Below are positions 41,251 through 52,414 of a stretch of DNA of 64,000 nt, piece after piece. The notes beneath the pieces were generated by a model. The model did not search any database, was not told the origin of the DNA, and saw only the letters and a program-made list of their open reading frames with translations. The stretch lies in the NCBI GenBank assembly GCA_047967505.1, contig CM106540.1, one strand, 5' to 3'. Source of the stretch: Dipteris shenzhenensis. Taxonomy: Eukaryota > Polypodiophyta > Polypodiopsida > Gleicheniales. Each line of letters begins with the position of its first letter. The stretch's first letter is position 1. The position numbers and the translations under genes are program-made.

Positions 41251-43800
41251 TTCCAACAAAGAGGCTCCTCCTCCTCTAATAAAGAGGCTCCTTTTTCCTT
41301 TGGAAAGAAAAAACATTTCTTGCTGTTAATCTAGGTCGTGCAAAATGCGCAATTAGCAGCTTAGATTTCAATAAAAATAAGAGCTAAAGTACGCATAGCA
41401 TAAAGAGGAAGCAATTGTGATTGATGGATGGGAAAGTGCTAAACTAACCAAGCGCTATTTGCTTTGCTAGCATGAGAGAGAGAGACAGACAGACAGAAAC
41501 AGGGAGCGAGAGAGGGAGTTGTGCGCGAATCGGACAAGAGAGTCCAGAGAGATCAGTATTGTGCGTGAATCGGACAAGAGAGTGATTGCTTGCTTGGCTA
41601 AGTATTGTGCATCACATCGATGTGAGAGAGGACCGCAGCAGAGCTTCTTGGTGACAGACACCAAGTTCGAATCGATCAATCGTGATTTGAGTCACACAGC
41701 TGGCGAGGACGACCTGGATATGAATAATTGGCAAAGTCTGAATTGATCTGATTGCAAGGTAGGACCACTCACGGGCCGTTATTATCCTCAAGCATCAAAG
41801 CCGGATTCAGGGCCGGGCATCCATCCTTCCAATCAGTCATTCAAGGTTGCTTCCCCAGTGAAGCTTAGCCGAAAGCCTAGGCTTGCATGCACGTAGTAGA
41901 GTCGGAGCTTTACCGGTAGTTCAAAGTATGCACTATAAAGAATATAAAAGCAATCGACGAATCAACGCTCGAAAAATATGTATTTGCTACGACGATCGAT
42001 AAAGGAAGTTCATCAGGAAAGACTGACGAGTCACGAGTCAGTATTCGTTGCTGCGGTTGATCGTACGCACTCCCTCTGTTTGCTTATATGCTGTTATGGA
42101 CTATTGACTGATGATGGAGTATAGTATTCTATTTTCTGTGCATCCGGATTCCCGTCCCAGCTGGACCAATGAAGCAGTTCCGAATTTTGGAGCCTCGGCC
42201 CTCGTTATTGCCTTTGAATCGATCGATCAGCCGACTGCGCGGGATTATGCAGTTATGGGTACCAATGGTCCAATTGTTTGATATTGTACGCTGTGGCCGT
42301 GCTGCCCAGCTACCTTCTGATCAGGATATGAAATGTGCAGCTGTGCAATTGCCCTTGCATTCTCAAGTGGGCAGTTATGTTAATCTAGTCACGACCCCAA
42401 AGAAAGAGAGAAACTTACTAAAGGGCGTAACGTAAAAGGATGCAGACATTGCAGAGTGCACCCATTCTGACGCCAAGAAATTGGAGTAGGTTTTCTGGGG
42501 TTAAAGTCGCCCGTTGAAAACTTGTACCACAGAGCTGAGAAATGTCAGGAATCGGATGAAGAGCAAAGTGGACTCTGGACGGCCCTGGACTCCTGGAGGC
42601 ATCGGAGAGGATCAGGAGGAGCACGACTCTGCACGAGGAAAACGAGCTCAAGTGCAAGTAGGTAGTCGTTCACGACTGTCTACTGCTGCTGTGTGCAACC
42701 ACGTGGGAGCGTCTTCAAAGTTCAAAATCGCCGTTCAGGGTACGCTCAGAGATCGAAAAATCCTGTCGACGACTCGACAAAGTGGGGACTCTGGGAGCTG
42801 ATGATGCTTGCTTATTTATCGCTGCAACATTACCTAGACTATAGTCCTAGATCTTGCTTTCGGCGAGCCCAACCGCAGGTGCCACAGGTTGCATATATAT
42901 AATATATTTCTCCCTGTAGGCTGTGACTTCCTTCAGCTTGATTGAAAATCTGTGTTGCTTGTGGATCGTGATTCCATCACGACGTGAGTACGCTCGCTCC
43001 ATCATCCCTCAAATCGTCCACCGACTCCACCCATCGATGAGAAACCAAATCTTCAAATCCGTCAAATATCCACTAGCAGTATGATCAGTTGAGCGAGGGA
43101 AGCTCGCCCTCTGAATGCGGCGTCGATTGAAGGACAATCGCTAATCGCTCGATTTGGAAAGCAGATATATAAATGTGGGTTCAGCATCTGATGGAAGAAG
43201 AAGCCATCGTAAATCTGGAATTGAGGCTTGAGCGACGGATGGACGTCTCTTCTGCATTGCTTCAAATCAATAAGCAGGAAATCTACTCGCAGCATTTGAA
43301 AATGTTGCGCCTTGGAGGCTGTTGGAGGCTTGGAAGCTCTTGTGAGTTGACAATCTTGTTTAGGGCCTCTGCACACGCACAGGGTGAATCGCTGACAGCG
43401 TCGCACATGCAGATTAATTCCGTCGACGCATGTATGTGCCCTCACTGCTAAGGACTTGTTTCCACGCAGGGCTGAAAGCCACACCCACATGCCCCTCAAC
43501 TCCATCGGTGCTTGTGGGATTGCCTAGTTGCCACCCAATGCCCATCCTTGCTAGCAGTTCATACGCCACTTTTCTGAAAATGGCGCTAACTCCCCTACTC
43601 TTGAATTGCGGTCTCCTTGTTTCTCCTAGCTCTGAATGGTGCTCCACTTGTTTCTCCTACGCCTGGAGCCTCTGGAACCTACAAGAGAGAGAACAGATTG
43701 GATGGATTAGTGTAAAAGCCATGGCTTTGACAGAGGAGTAAAGACGCATAGTTATGAAGTGAATCATCTGCAAGTGCAAATCTTCGCTCTTCTTTCTTGT
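41250..43800. other. CpG-retaining stretch without recognised repeats
   Basis: Unlike its surroundings, this stretch keeps many CG dinucleotides (for example ATCGATCGATCAGCCGACTG near 42215 and CGTCGACGACTCGAC near 42765). It also has a purine-rich GAGAGACAGACAG tract at 41474-41520 and TATA-like sequence at 42890-42910. Short frames (for example 42169-42435 and 43173-43451) match nothing I recognise. CpG retention suggests DNA that is less methylated than the transposons around it, as expected for low-copy or promoter sequence. No exon structure could be proven. Confidence 0.4.
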
Positions 43801-43812
43801 GGAGAATGCGAG

Positions 43813-44218
43813 TCATTAAAAAAAAATCAGAGCTCATTTTTGGGCCTTAAAGCCTAGAAGGAAAATAGTCTCAAAGTAACCTTGGAAAATATCACAAAAA
43901 GAAAAGAAAAAGAAATACCACCGAGTTTGCATTTACTGAGGATACTTGAGTTACTTTATTATACTTTCCATTTGTATAGCTGGTTTTCCAACCTTTTTTG
44001 GCCTTTTTTTAGCTTCCAGGGGTCCGTTTTTCAGCGTTTCTAAAGTCATCCCAAGGGTTTTGGCCCGCTTGGGACACGTAGGTGATGTCAAAAATACCAA
44101 ATTCTGCATCGTATGTCAGTGGGGTTATGTCATATTTTATTGTTTTAGAGGAAAGAAAAATGAAGAAATCGTGAATTTCTCTAAGAGCCCCAAAATGAGC
44201 TCCCTTTTTTTCTAATGA
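43813..44218. mobile_element. MITE with about 40-bp terminal inverted repeats
   Basis: The left end TCATTAAAAAAAAATCAGAG...GCTCATTTTTGGGCC and the right end ...CCAAAATGAGCTCCC...TCTAATGA are imperfect inverted repeats of about 40 bp. The 406-bp unit is flanked by GAG on both sides (43810-43812 and 44219-44221), a possible 3-bp target-site duplication. No coding capacity. A 3-bp duplication would fit CACTA or Harbinger-type mobilisation. Confidence 0.65.
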
Positions 44219-44619
44219 GAGGCTAGTTTAGAAAATATAGAGATGAAGATGAGTATAAGGTAGAGCTATAGTGTACCTTTATAATTCTAATTGTCATGTA
44301 ACTCAGCATTCCAACTAAATAGATTAGTGCTCTAGGTAATATTTGGTCGGAATTCCATTCGATCATCCCTCTTGTGACCTCACCATGAATGGTAGATTTG
44401 GTGACCACACTAACCGCGAGTGAGAAAGGTTGATCCTTTTTGGAAATTGTCCATTATTTTCGTGACCAAAAAACATCATTGATAAAATGTTTTGCGACAT
44501 TGTTTCCTCCAGAATTTCCTATCTTTCCAACAGAAGCATAGTTCTTGGGTTACCTCAATGACTGTGCTCATAGCCTCTATTCAATACAACACCGACAGCA
44601 TGGTAAAATACTGTCGCAG

Positions 44620-45640
44620 AACCTATTCTAGAATTAGGTTGTGATGATGACTCAGACCATTCCTTCTAACATTCTCGACTCTCACTCCAAACCTACTTGT
44701 AGTCCTCGTGGGTTTTGGGGTTGACCTTGTGTGATATCCATGCTGTACTGGAAAGGAGGTAGTCTGTCTATGTGGAGCCCTAGTCTTGCAAACCATCTCT
44801 CTATGCATACATACCAACACCTCTGGTCTCCCCCTGCTGCAATTGTTATAGAAGAGGACATTGCTAGCCATGGTATCTTGCTACGCCTAGATGTGTAATC
44901 CCCATACTTCCTGACTCGGTACAGATACTTAATGACCTGAAATGCAACATCTAGCTATAATCGGGGTGACACAAACTCCGCCCGAATGATTTGGCGAGGG
45001 ATGGATGGCTTACCATAGATCATCCGTGATAACATGAGAACCTGTAGCCACTCCACCCTGGCCCACTCTGTATCCGACAAGTGTGGCCCCCAGCATGGAC
45101 TGCCATACATCCTTGCTGGGTGGACCAAGGAGTCAAAAAGCAACCCTTTGGTCTGTGGATCTTGAAAGTGAGAGTGGAAGCACTGCCTCTCTAGTCTAAC
45201 TAATGAAGCATATCCTCTACTGAGGCGTGCATGCATCACAGGTCTCATAGTGAAGATGGGTCCGGAAAAGACAACCCCAAGATAAGTGTATGACAACAAG
45301 GGACCCATCACATGCGAAATGCTCATCGCACATGACGGCTCGAGATGTATTGAAGATCAGAACCTTGGTTTTACCCAAGTTGACCTTCAAATCATGAGAC
45401 TCACAAAAGGACTGTAGTGCGTCACTTAGGTGTCTTTGGAGCCCCTCTGCTGAGGAAGACGAGAGCCACATCATCTGCATAAAGTAATATCCGGATTAGC
45501 ATGCCCACGAGAGAGCAACCTACCTCACCCTATGCCTGCATCATTGTCTCGAGCTCGTCAATGTAGAGGCCAAACAAGGTAGGTGATAATGGGCACCCTT
45601 GTTTGATCCCGATAGTGCTCATGATCTCATCTGTCCATCC
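44620..45640 (-). pseudogene. LINE reverse transcriptase 3' half (copy 1)
   Basis: The minus strand runs from KQGCPLSPTLFGLYIDEL-type RT sequence (about 45560-45610) through LLYADDVAL (about 45465-45492, catalytic YADD). It continues with GLQRHLSDALQSFCESHDLK and NLGKTKVLIFNT (45350-45440), then VRLERQCFHSHFQDPQTKGL and ARMYGSPCWGPHLSDTEWAR (45060-45190). It ends in a C-terminal segment with KYLYRVRKYGDY near 44900-44935. Frameshifts near 45465 and 45300. The N-terminal RT and endonuclease are absent, typical of 5' truncation. The type differs from the L1-like copies further right. Confidence 0.7.
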
Positions 45641-45808
45641 AGATCCTGTTCAGACTTTGCCTGAAACTCGCTCATAAAGTGCCATGACAGCCCAAATGAT
45701 CTCCTGGTTGTATGAGGCGGGCTCTCGGAACGATGTCAAATGCCTTGCAGAAATCCACAAAGCAACAGTAAACCCTCTGCTTCTGTACCCTCGTCTCCTC
45801 AATGATAC

Positions 45809-45810
<2 letters not shown>

Positions 45811-45847
<37 letters not shown>

Positions 45848-46230
45848 TATTAAAAGTCTTTAGAAGACCAAAAAGGGTCTATGAGACGAAAGTAACCTGA
45901 TACAATGAATTGATAAGTGGAGCCACTAAACGGGCATCAACACCCAAGACAAATACAAAATCCATGATCCATAACCCTGCCTAGAGCGGCATCGGTATTC
46001 GGAAGAGACCAGACATCGATCCACAGGGATCGAACACACAACACACTTTTTTAAGTGCAAACCACAGCCAACAAGTCTGCTCGTATTGAGCGGGAGAAAT
46101 GTTCATTGGAATGTAACTATATTTGAGGGATTGAGGGGTTTTTTGAGACAGAAAGAAAGAAAGATGTATTAACGTCCACAGGAGGCCTCACGGGCCTATG
46201 GGACAAAGTATAAGAAATGGAAAGAAACTT
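45811..46230 (-). repeat. LINE 3'-end fragments and GA microsatellite
   Basis: A (GA)n run at 45812-45845 precedes TCTATTAAAAGTCTTTAGAAG. A similar segment near 46141-46215 reads on the minus strand as GACGTTAATACATCTTTCTT and then TCAAAAAA. Both resemble LINE 3' UTR ends with A-rich tails. Confidence 0.5.
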
Positions 46231-46539
46231 TTAAAGCCACAAAGGCCTGAAGCAGAGGGTGTGCTAAAGCTCTTGCTGAGTACTATGCTAAACTAAACTA
46301 TATAGCTCAAAATCTCAAAGCAAAAACTAAAGCTGAAAATTTGAGGAAGTTGGGACTCAAAGCCCAGCATCGTGGTGGCTCTCCGGTGGGCTGCAAAGAT
46401 ATCTCAGATCTACGTCGGTTGGGTTGTCTTCATTGTGGTGGAGGGCATGGTCTCCTCGACCTCTATATCCGAAGAGCTATATCAAGAGTAGCGCCTCGTC
46501 TCCTCTAAGGAGGGCAAAGATGGGTCGAACCTTGATTGT

Positions 46540-47640
46540 GTTAGAAATTACCCAACAGAGGGTACACACAGCGGAAGACTGATAGAATTGCCTAGAAGCT
46601 CACACAGTGTGGTGTGGGGTGTGGAATCACAAACTTCTTAAACTTATGTGCATAGATGTGCAAGCCAGTAAATAGACAATGCTCAAAGACAAATATAGAA
46701 GCAACTCTTTATATTTCTGTCTGTCCACAAAGTAGGACAGGATACAATACCAAAAGGTTCTCCTACTAGATGTCAAGCACTTCTAGATCTCTGAGCCCAC
46801 GTGCTCCACCTTGAGCAAATGTAGACTCTCTGTCTAGAGTGTTCTTCTCCACCTTACTGCATGTGAATCTGCCTAGGTGGGCAGCACCTTGCTAGCTCAG
46901 CCTTCAGCTCTCTGTAGGTCTTCTTCACCTCCTGGGAGTAGGTCCAAGAATGCTTTAACTGCTGCTCCTGTCTGCTGTAGGTTTGCTACTCCAAAAGATG
47001 TTGAATGAGGCCAAGGGGCCTCTCCTTTTATAGGGCACAAGGCCCTTGAACCAACCGACCTGGTAGGGCCAACTTTTAGGGTCTGTTTGGGCCGACCAAT
47101 CTGCCCCCCCAGTCTATAAACCGACCTATTGGGGTCTATTTCTTCAGACCTGCTTGGCCACATGGCAGCCCACCATAGGCCCAAGCACTCTACCCACCTG
47201 CTGGCCCTATTCCCAACTTGTTGTAGGCTCCATACAAGGCCCAAAGACCCTACCATGTCAGCGCCTATGGCCACTACAGATCTTGCCTTTAGCCAGGACA
47301 CCATCAGCCCTGTCCTTCATCCAGTACGCCTCTGTACAGCTCCCTACAGTGGGACCGTACCCTGATGATGTCATCATGCCCTTCATAGGCCCCTTTTGCA
47401 GGCCATACGCCTGCTTTGTGGTTTCGTTTTGCTAGGTCAGATCCAAGGCTACATGCCCCTGCCATCTCTCCTGCACAAGGTCTCCTGTCATGTCCACATG
47501 ACAGCTCATGTGCTGCCCATGTGGCAGTCTATACATCCCCAAGTCCACCTCCCCCATGCTCTCCTTATTTGGGGGCTTAGAGATGGGGAGGTGACCATTC
47601 CAATAGATCATGCGTGCTCTGGTCGCTCTCTATGTCGTGC
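46540..47640. other. Unassigned region, possibly a diverged LTR
   Basis: Starts with TGTTAGAAATTACCC near 46540 and is rich in GGCC/CCTATTGGG segments. No coding motif is found. The 135-codon minus-strand frame has no recognisable domain. It could be part of an LTR-like or untranslated sequence. Confidence 0.3.
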
Positions 47641-47649
47641 GTGGACTCT

Positions 47650-48000
47650 GCGTCTCTCACAAGGACTGCCATACATACCTATTGGTCGGACCAAAGAGTC
47701 AAGGAGAAGAGCCTTGGTCTGAGGGTCCTGGAAGTGAGAGTGAAAGCACTGTTGCTCGAGTTTGGCTAGCGTGGCATACCCCCTGCTCAGTTGGGCCTGT
47801 AATACTGGTTTGCAATGTAAAGATCGGGTGGGAGAAATGTATAGGATGCAACCACCTCTACAGGCAACCCATCCAAGGTGAAATGCTCTCTGTGCATGTT
47901 TGCTCGGGACATGTTATAGATCATGACCTTGGTTTTCATGTGTTTCATAGAAGGTATGAAGTGCATCTAAGTGTCACTAGAGACCCTCTTTAAAGGAGAT
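47650..48000 (-). pseudogene. LINE 3' fragment (copy 2)
   Basis: The sequence GGACTGCCATACATACC...GGACCAAAGAGTCAAGGAG...GAGAGTGAAAGCACTG parallels 45090-45240 of the first LINE copy in the same orientation, covering the SLVHPARMYGSPC-coding segment and the region just upstream. Short, diverged and frameless. Confidence 0.6.
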
Positions 48001-48067
48001 GGATGGACGTTGAGGGTGAAAGGGGGATGCAAGGGATAAAATATCAAATCAATACATGAGTAGGGCA

Positions 48068-48275
48068 TGTTGGGATTCAGAGCCTCTTGTGTGTGAATCC
48101 ACCCTTAGGTGTTGATAGGATAAGTGTGCCCTATGTCACTATCCTCTGTGTGTGTGTGTTTGCATGGTATCCTATGGGGAAAAAGATAAGGCTCTAAGCC
48201 TATATCTGATTATGGAATACAATCAAGAATCTTGTTTGGTTCATCATCTTCTTCTCTCAACCATGTAATCTAACA
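48068..48275 (+). repeat. Short copia LTR (about 208 bp)
   Basis: Begins TGTTGGGATTCAGAGCC and ends ATGTAATCTAACA, followed at once by TGGTATCAGAGT (48276-48287), a tRNA-Met primer-binding site. It differs from the other copia LTRs in the window. No copia coding sequence follows directly. Confidence 0.75.
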
Positions 48276-48299
48276 TGGTATCAGAGTATGGGTGTCTAT

Positions 48300-49685
48300 C
48301 GCCTTCAGTTCGAAGTATGGTTCTCATGAGCTGACGTTGGAGCTACTGCCGCTGCCCCTAACTATCCCGATGCCCTGCCATCCCCATCCTTTTGTAGCCC
48401 TCTCCGCCTCCCCCCCATCAGCTCTGCCCCCTGCCATCTCACCCTCCCCTTCGCCTTCTCTTCCACCTGTGCCCCAGCCCCCTTCCGCCATCTCCTCTGC
48501 CTCCCACCTCCTCTCCTCTGTTGCCTCTTCTCCCCTTCCCCTCCACCCCCACCTCCTCTTGCCTGCCTACTCTTCTATCCCCCCCACCATATCTTCCATC
48601 TCTCCCCATCGCCATGCCCTCTTTTGTCGCCCGTCGGCCCCCCCCTGCTCCTTCCGTTGCCCCCCACCGCCTTCTTGCCATCCTTGCCTCCTCCCAACCC
48701 TCTCCACCTCTCTTCCCCCATCTCTTCGCCTCTTCTTTCCCGCCATCCCTCGTTTCCCCTCTTCCTTTTCCTGCATCCTTCCTTGCCTTCTTCCTCCTCC
48801 TCTCAGATTGCCTTCATCTCTGTACCCCGCCTCGCCTCGTCTCCTCCTCCTATTTACACATCTTTCCACCCCCCCCCCTTTTTTATCTTCTTCCTCCCTG
48901 CAGCGGGAGCATTTGTGCTTATTTAGCAAAAGAAAATCTTGGTGGTGACCCTTGGTCTGGCCAAAGGGGCTCTATGGCAACACTGTCAAATCCCATAGCC
49001 ATTAAGGTTCTTCTTTCCCCAGCCGACAAGCAACAAGTACAACAGGCAGTTTAATCCCTCCAGGACAAGGTGATCGTGGGTAGAATTGTGGGCCTCACTC
49101 CTACAAGGAGACATGTGCGAGAGTGGATCTAGGCAAGCACTAGAGGGTGACTCAATTCAGGAGGTCACCATCTATGGAAGAGGCGTATTCCTTATCTAGC
49201 TGAGCTCCCCCGACACTGCCTCGACACTCATAGAGCAGAGTCCCATCCTCCTTGGCCTGCATATGGTGTACCTCTTTTCGTGGTACCATGGCTTTACAGT
49301 GGAGGACATATACACGACACACCATGTTCCTTGTTTTCTGGTTACGCTCTGCTTCCCAGAGCTCCCAAAGGAGTATTGAGCCATCCTCCCCTCCATTAGT
49401 CGGGCATTTGGCACCGTGCTCGAGTCTCCGCCTGATTCAGCTGCTTCAGTGGTAGCAGATGACAGGGTCCCTAGGATCAGACTGGTGGTTAAGAGTCCAA
49501 AATCCCTCTCAGAGTTCATGCTCTTAGAGACCCTCGAAGGGGGCACACTTTGCCAATGAGTGAAGATTTCTGGGTTACCAAGCCAGTATCTTCGTTTGCA
49601 GATAGATGGGTCACCTAGCCAGAGATTGTCTCCATGGCTAGGGTCGAGTCCCTCCCCTCCTCCCACCCCCATAGAGCAGGCAGAG
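48300..49685 (+). pseudogene. LINE ORF1 (DUF4283-type, CCHC remnant)
   Basis: A Pro/Ser-rich N-terminus (48300-48900) leads to ADKQQVQQAV (49020-49050). After a stop come VGRIVGLTPTRRHVREWI, SSPDTASTLIEQSPILLGLH and FTVEDIYTTHHVPCFLVTL. An RLVVKSPKSLSEF segment and GLPSQYLRLQIDG follow, where a zinc knuckle is expected, and it ends near SPSPPTP. This is the gag-like RNA-binding ORF1 of plant L1 LINEs. A few stops and frameshifts. At about 49686 it switches to copia integrase. Confidence 0.6.
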
Positions 49686-51669
49686 TCAGCAGGCCAGAAT
49701 ATTATGTAACATTAATTGATGAAGCAACTAGGAAAGTGTGAACTTATGCTATAGCTTGAAAAGCGATGTGTTCTAGGTATTTTAGAAGTGGTTGGCTTTG
49801 GTTGAAAATTAGTCAAGTAGAACGCTTAAATGCCTATGAATTGACAATGGTGGAGAGTATCTCTCTCATGACTTTCAGAATTCCTGTGATACATGTGGGA
49901 TCAAGAGGGAGCTCATGTCCCCTTATACTCATGAGCAAAATCTAGTTTGAGAATAGATGAACCGTACCATTCAAGAAAGGTTGCAATGTATGATGCAAGT
50001 CTTTCTGGTGGTTTTTGGACTGAGTCAATGAAGACGCCAGTGCATGTGATCAATAGATCACCTAGTAAGAGTTCAGATGGTGGTATTTTTGAAGAGGCAT
50101 GGAGAGGCAAGAAGGGCTTTTACTCTAATTTGCGTATATTTGGATGTGAGGCATATGTACATGAGTCGAAAGAGCTTTGGAAGAACTTAGATCCTAAGTC
50201 TAGGAAATGCATCTTTCTGAGCTATGGTGAAAGTGGAGCGATGGGCTATCGTCTGTGGGATCCAGAAGCAAAGAAATCATATGAAACCATGATGTGGTCT
50301 TCAATGAGAAAAATATGCATAAGAAACCCATGAGGGATGTGGAAATGAGGAGAATCACTTTCTAGGATGTGAATTCACCTACATATCTTAATAGACAGCG
50401 AGCTGTCCATGCATTGAATGTGCAAGAAATCCACTAGGTACTCCCACAGGTACACAATCAAGGGCAATGAGAAAAAGATGCATAAGAAACCCATGAGGGA
50501 TGTGGAAATGAGGAGAATCACTTTCTAGGATGTGAATCCACTTGCATATCTTAATAGACAGCAAGCTGTCCATGCATTGAATGTGCAAGAAATCCACCAG
50601 GTACTCCCACAGGTACACAATCAAGGACAGATGATGGATCATCTATTGTGGAAATGATGAGCCAAATATGACTGATATGCAGGTAGGACAGCAAGCTGAT
50701 ATGCCCCTCAGAAGATCAGCTAGAGTATCTAGACTACCTCATAAGTTTGTTCCAGAGGCAGACTATGTGATTCTTACTGATTGCGGGGATCCTTCTTACT
50801 ACAGAGAGGTTATGATGCACGAGGATCAACACAAGTGGGAGTGTATTATGCAATCATATATGAATTCACTCATGAAGAATAAGACTTGGGACTTGGTTTC
50901 TTTGTCACATGGAAAGAAAGCATTGCCATGTAAAGGGGTCTACAAGGTGGTCACAGGTGATGATGTGCCTATGTATTCCATTGCCTCCATATGTGAAATT
51001 GAGTCAGGCAGGTAGTTCCAAATCATATGAGGAGAGGGCCATGATGACCAAGGACCCTTATGCATCAACGGTTGGGAGTATTATGTATGCTATGATAGCC
51101 ACTAGATCGGACATTGCATTTGCAGTGGGGTTGTTAGCCGATATATGGCTAATCCAAGAAAGAGGCATTGGAAGGTAGTTAAGTGCATCATGAGGTACAT
51201 GAAGGGTAGCAAGGAGATGTGTACCTGCTTTGGCAGAGGAGAGATGTGTGTACTTGGATACACAAATTCAGACTATGCAGCGCATGTGGATAGCAGAAGA
51301 TCCACTTCTGGCTATGTGTTCATCTTTGCAGGTGGTGCAGTGTTGTGGATGTCTCGTACATAGAAGTGTGTTGCTTTGTCTACCACAAAGGCTGAGTATG
51401 TTGCAACCATAGAGGATTGCAAGGAGGCTATATGGCTTGATCGGCTAGAGGGAGATTTGGAGATTCATACAGGTGTATCAACATTGTATTGTGATTCCAT
51501 AAGTGCTATTCAGTTAGCACGGAATCCGGTCTTTCATGCAAAGACCAAACACATTGAGGTCAGGTACCATTTCATCAGGGAGGTATTTGAGGAAAAGCTC
51601 ATAGAGCTTGTCAAGGTTCATATAGATGATAACCCTGTAGACATTAGTTGTTCTCCCTTTGGCCTTTAA
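49686..51669 (+). pseudogene. pol: Ty1/copia integrase-RT-RNase H, decayed copy
   Basis: Starts inside the integrase core (EYYVTLIDEATRKVWTYAIA, 49700-49760). It continues with INRSPSKSSDGGIFEEAWRG and FGCEAYVHESKELWKNLDPK (50050-50190), a duplicated linker at 50302-50628, and the RT start ECIMQSYMNSLMKNKTWDLV (50840-50900). It then jumps, losing the RT catalytic core, to YASTVGSIMYAMIATRSDIA, RYMKGSKEMCTCFGRGEM, STTKAEYVATIEDCKEAIWL and a C-terminal HIDDNPVDIS. The copy at 61391-64000 keeps the core deleted here. Dead, non-autonomous. Confidence 0.82.
50302..50628 (+). repeat. 163-bp tandem duplication in the copia linker
   Basis: Two units starting TCAATGAGAAAAATATGCAT and GCAATGAGAAAAAGATGCAT about 163 bp apart, each with GACAGC[A/G]AGCTGTCCATGCA. 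The minus-strand copy at 63.1-63.3 kb has one unit, so this is a duplication in this copy. Confidence 0.8.
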
Positions 51670-51678
51670 GTGGGAGGT

Positions 51679-52160
51679 TGTGGGGGTTAAAGGCCACTGT
51701 GCCTTAACCCCGGTTATGTATAATACTAAAACACACACACACACACACACATATATATGGATGCCATAGAAGATTAGGGTGATCTGCACCCACCAAACGT
51801 GTGTCCACTCTCTCTTGTGTGCTCTCCTCCTCTCACCATTTTCCGTTTTGCTTCCATTATTGAGATCTCTCCCATTTTTGGAGTCTCTTCACTTGTGAAG
51901 ATACCTTTGTGTCCCTTCATGAAGGTACCTCATAAAGTGAAGGCCTTTACTCTTATCTCTCTAGTTTTAGTATTTCTAACTGGATCTTTTCTATAGAGGA
52001 TTTTGACTATCCTTATACTATAAGATTCCTCAAACCATCTTTCAAGCTCATGATATTACAAGCAGAGCTTTGTAGCTACTCACACACACACCACTACTCC
52101 ATACACACATTGATCTCATCTTTGTTGCTCTAGACTGTAATTCTGGCCCTTGTTGTCACA
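51679..52160 (+). repeat. 3' LTR of the decayed copia copy (end approximate)
   Basis: After a polypurine-like AAGTGGGAGGT the LTR starts TGTGGGGGTTAAAGGCC. An (AC)n run occurs at 51731-51750. The first 150 bp match the minus-strand LTR remnant at 61170-61345 (GAAGATTAGGGTG, CTGCACCCACC, CGTTTTGCTTCCATT). The end near TTGTTGTCACA is an estimate. Confidence 0.65.
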
Positions 52161-52414
52161 GAGTGAATCTTTCCCCAAACCAATTCAATTACCCATCCTC
52201 GAATATCCGATGCTTTGAGTGGGAAGTTTTTGAACTATGTTCGTTGCATGGAGTTGTTGGTTGTTGGGGTTGGTTTGATGTACCTTATTTGATGTGATTT
52301 TGTTGAAGTAATCCTTGAATTGTTGTTGAGTGTGTGAAAATTTTCCCCTCTTGTATATTGCACAAAAAGTATTTGTAGGTTGGTGATGTGGTACAATGTT
52401 GGTATCTTCACGTT

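Noticed and set aside
48521-49054. A 177-codon Pro/Ser-rich ORF as an independent gene
   Set aside because: It continues into DUF4283-type LINE ORF1 sequence, so it is the low-complexity N-terminus of that ORF.
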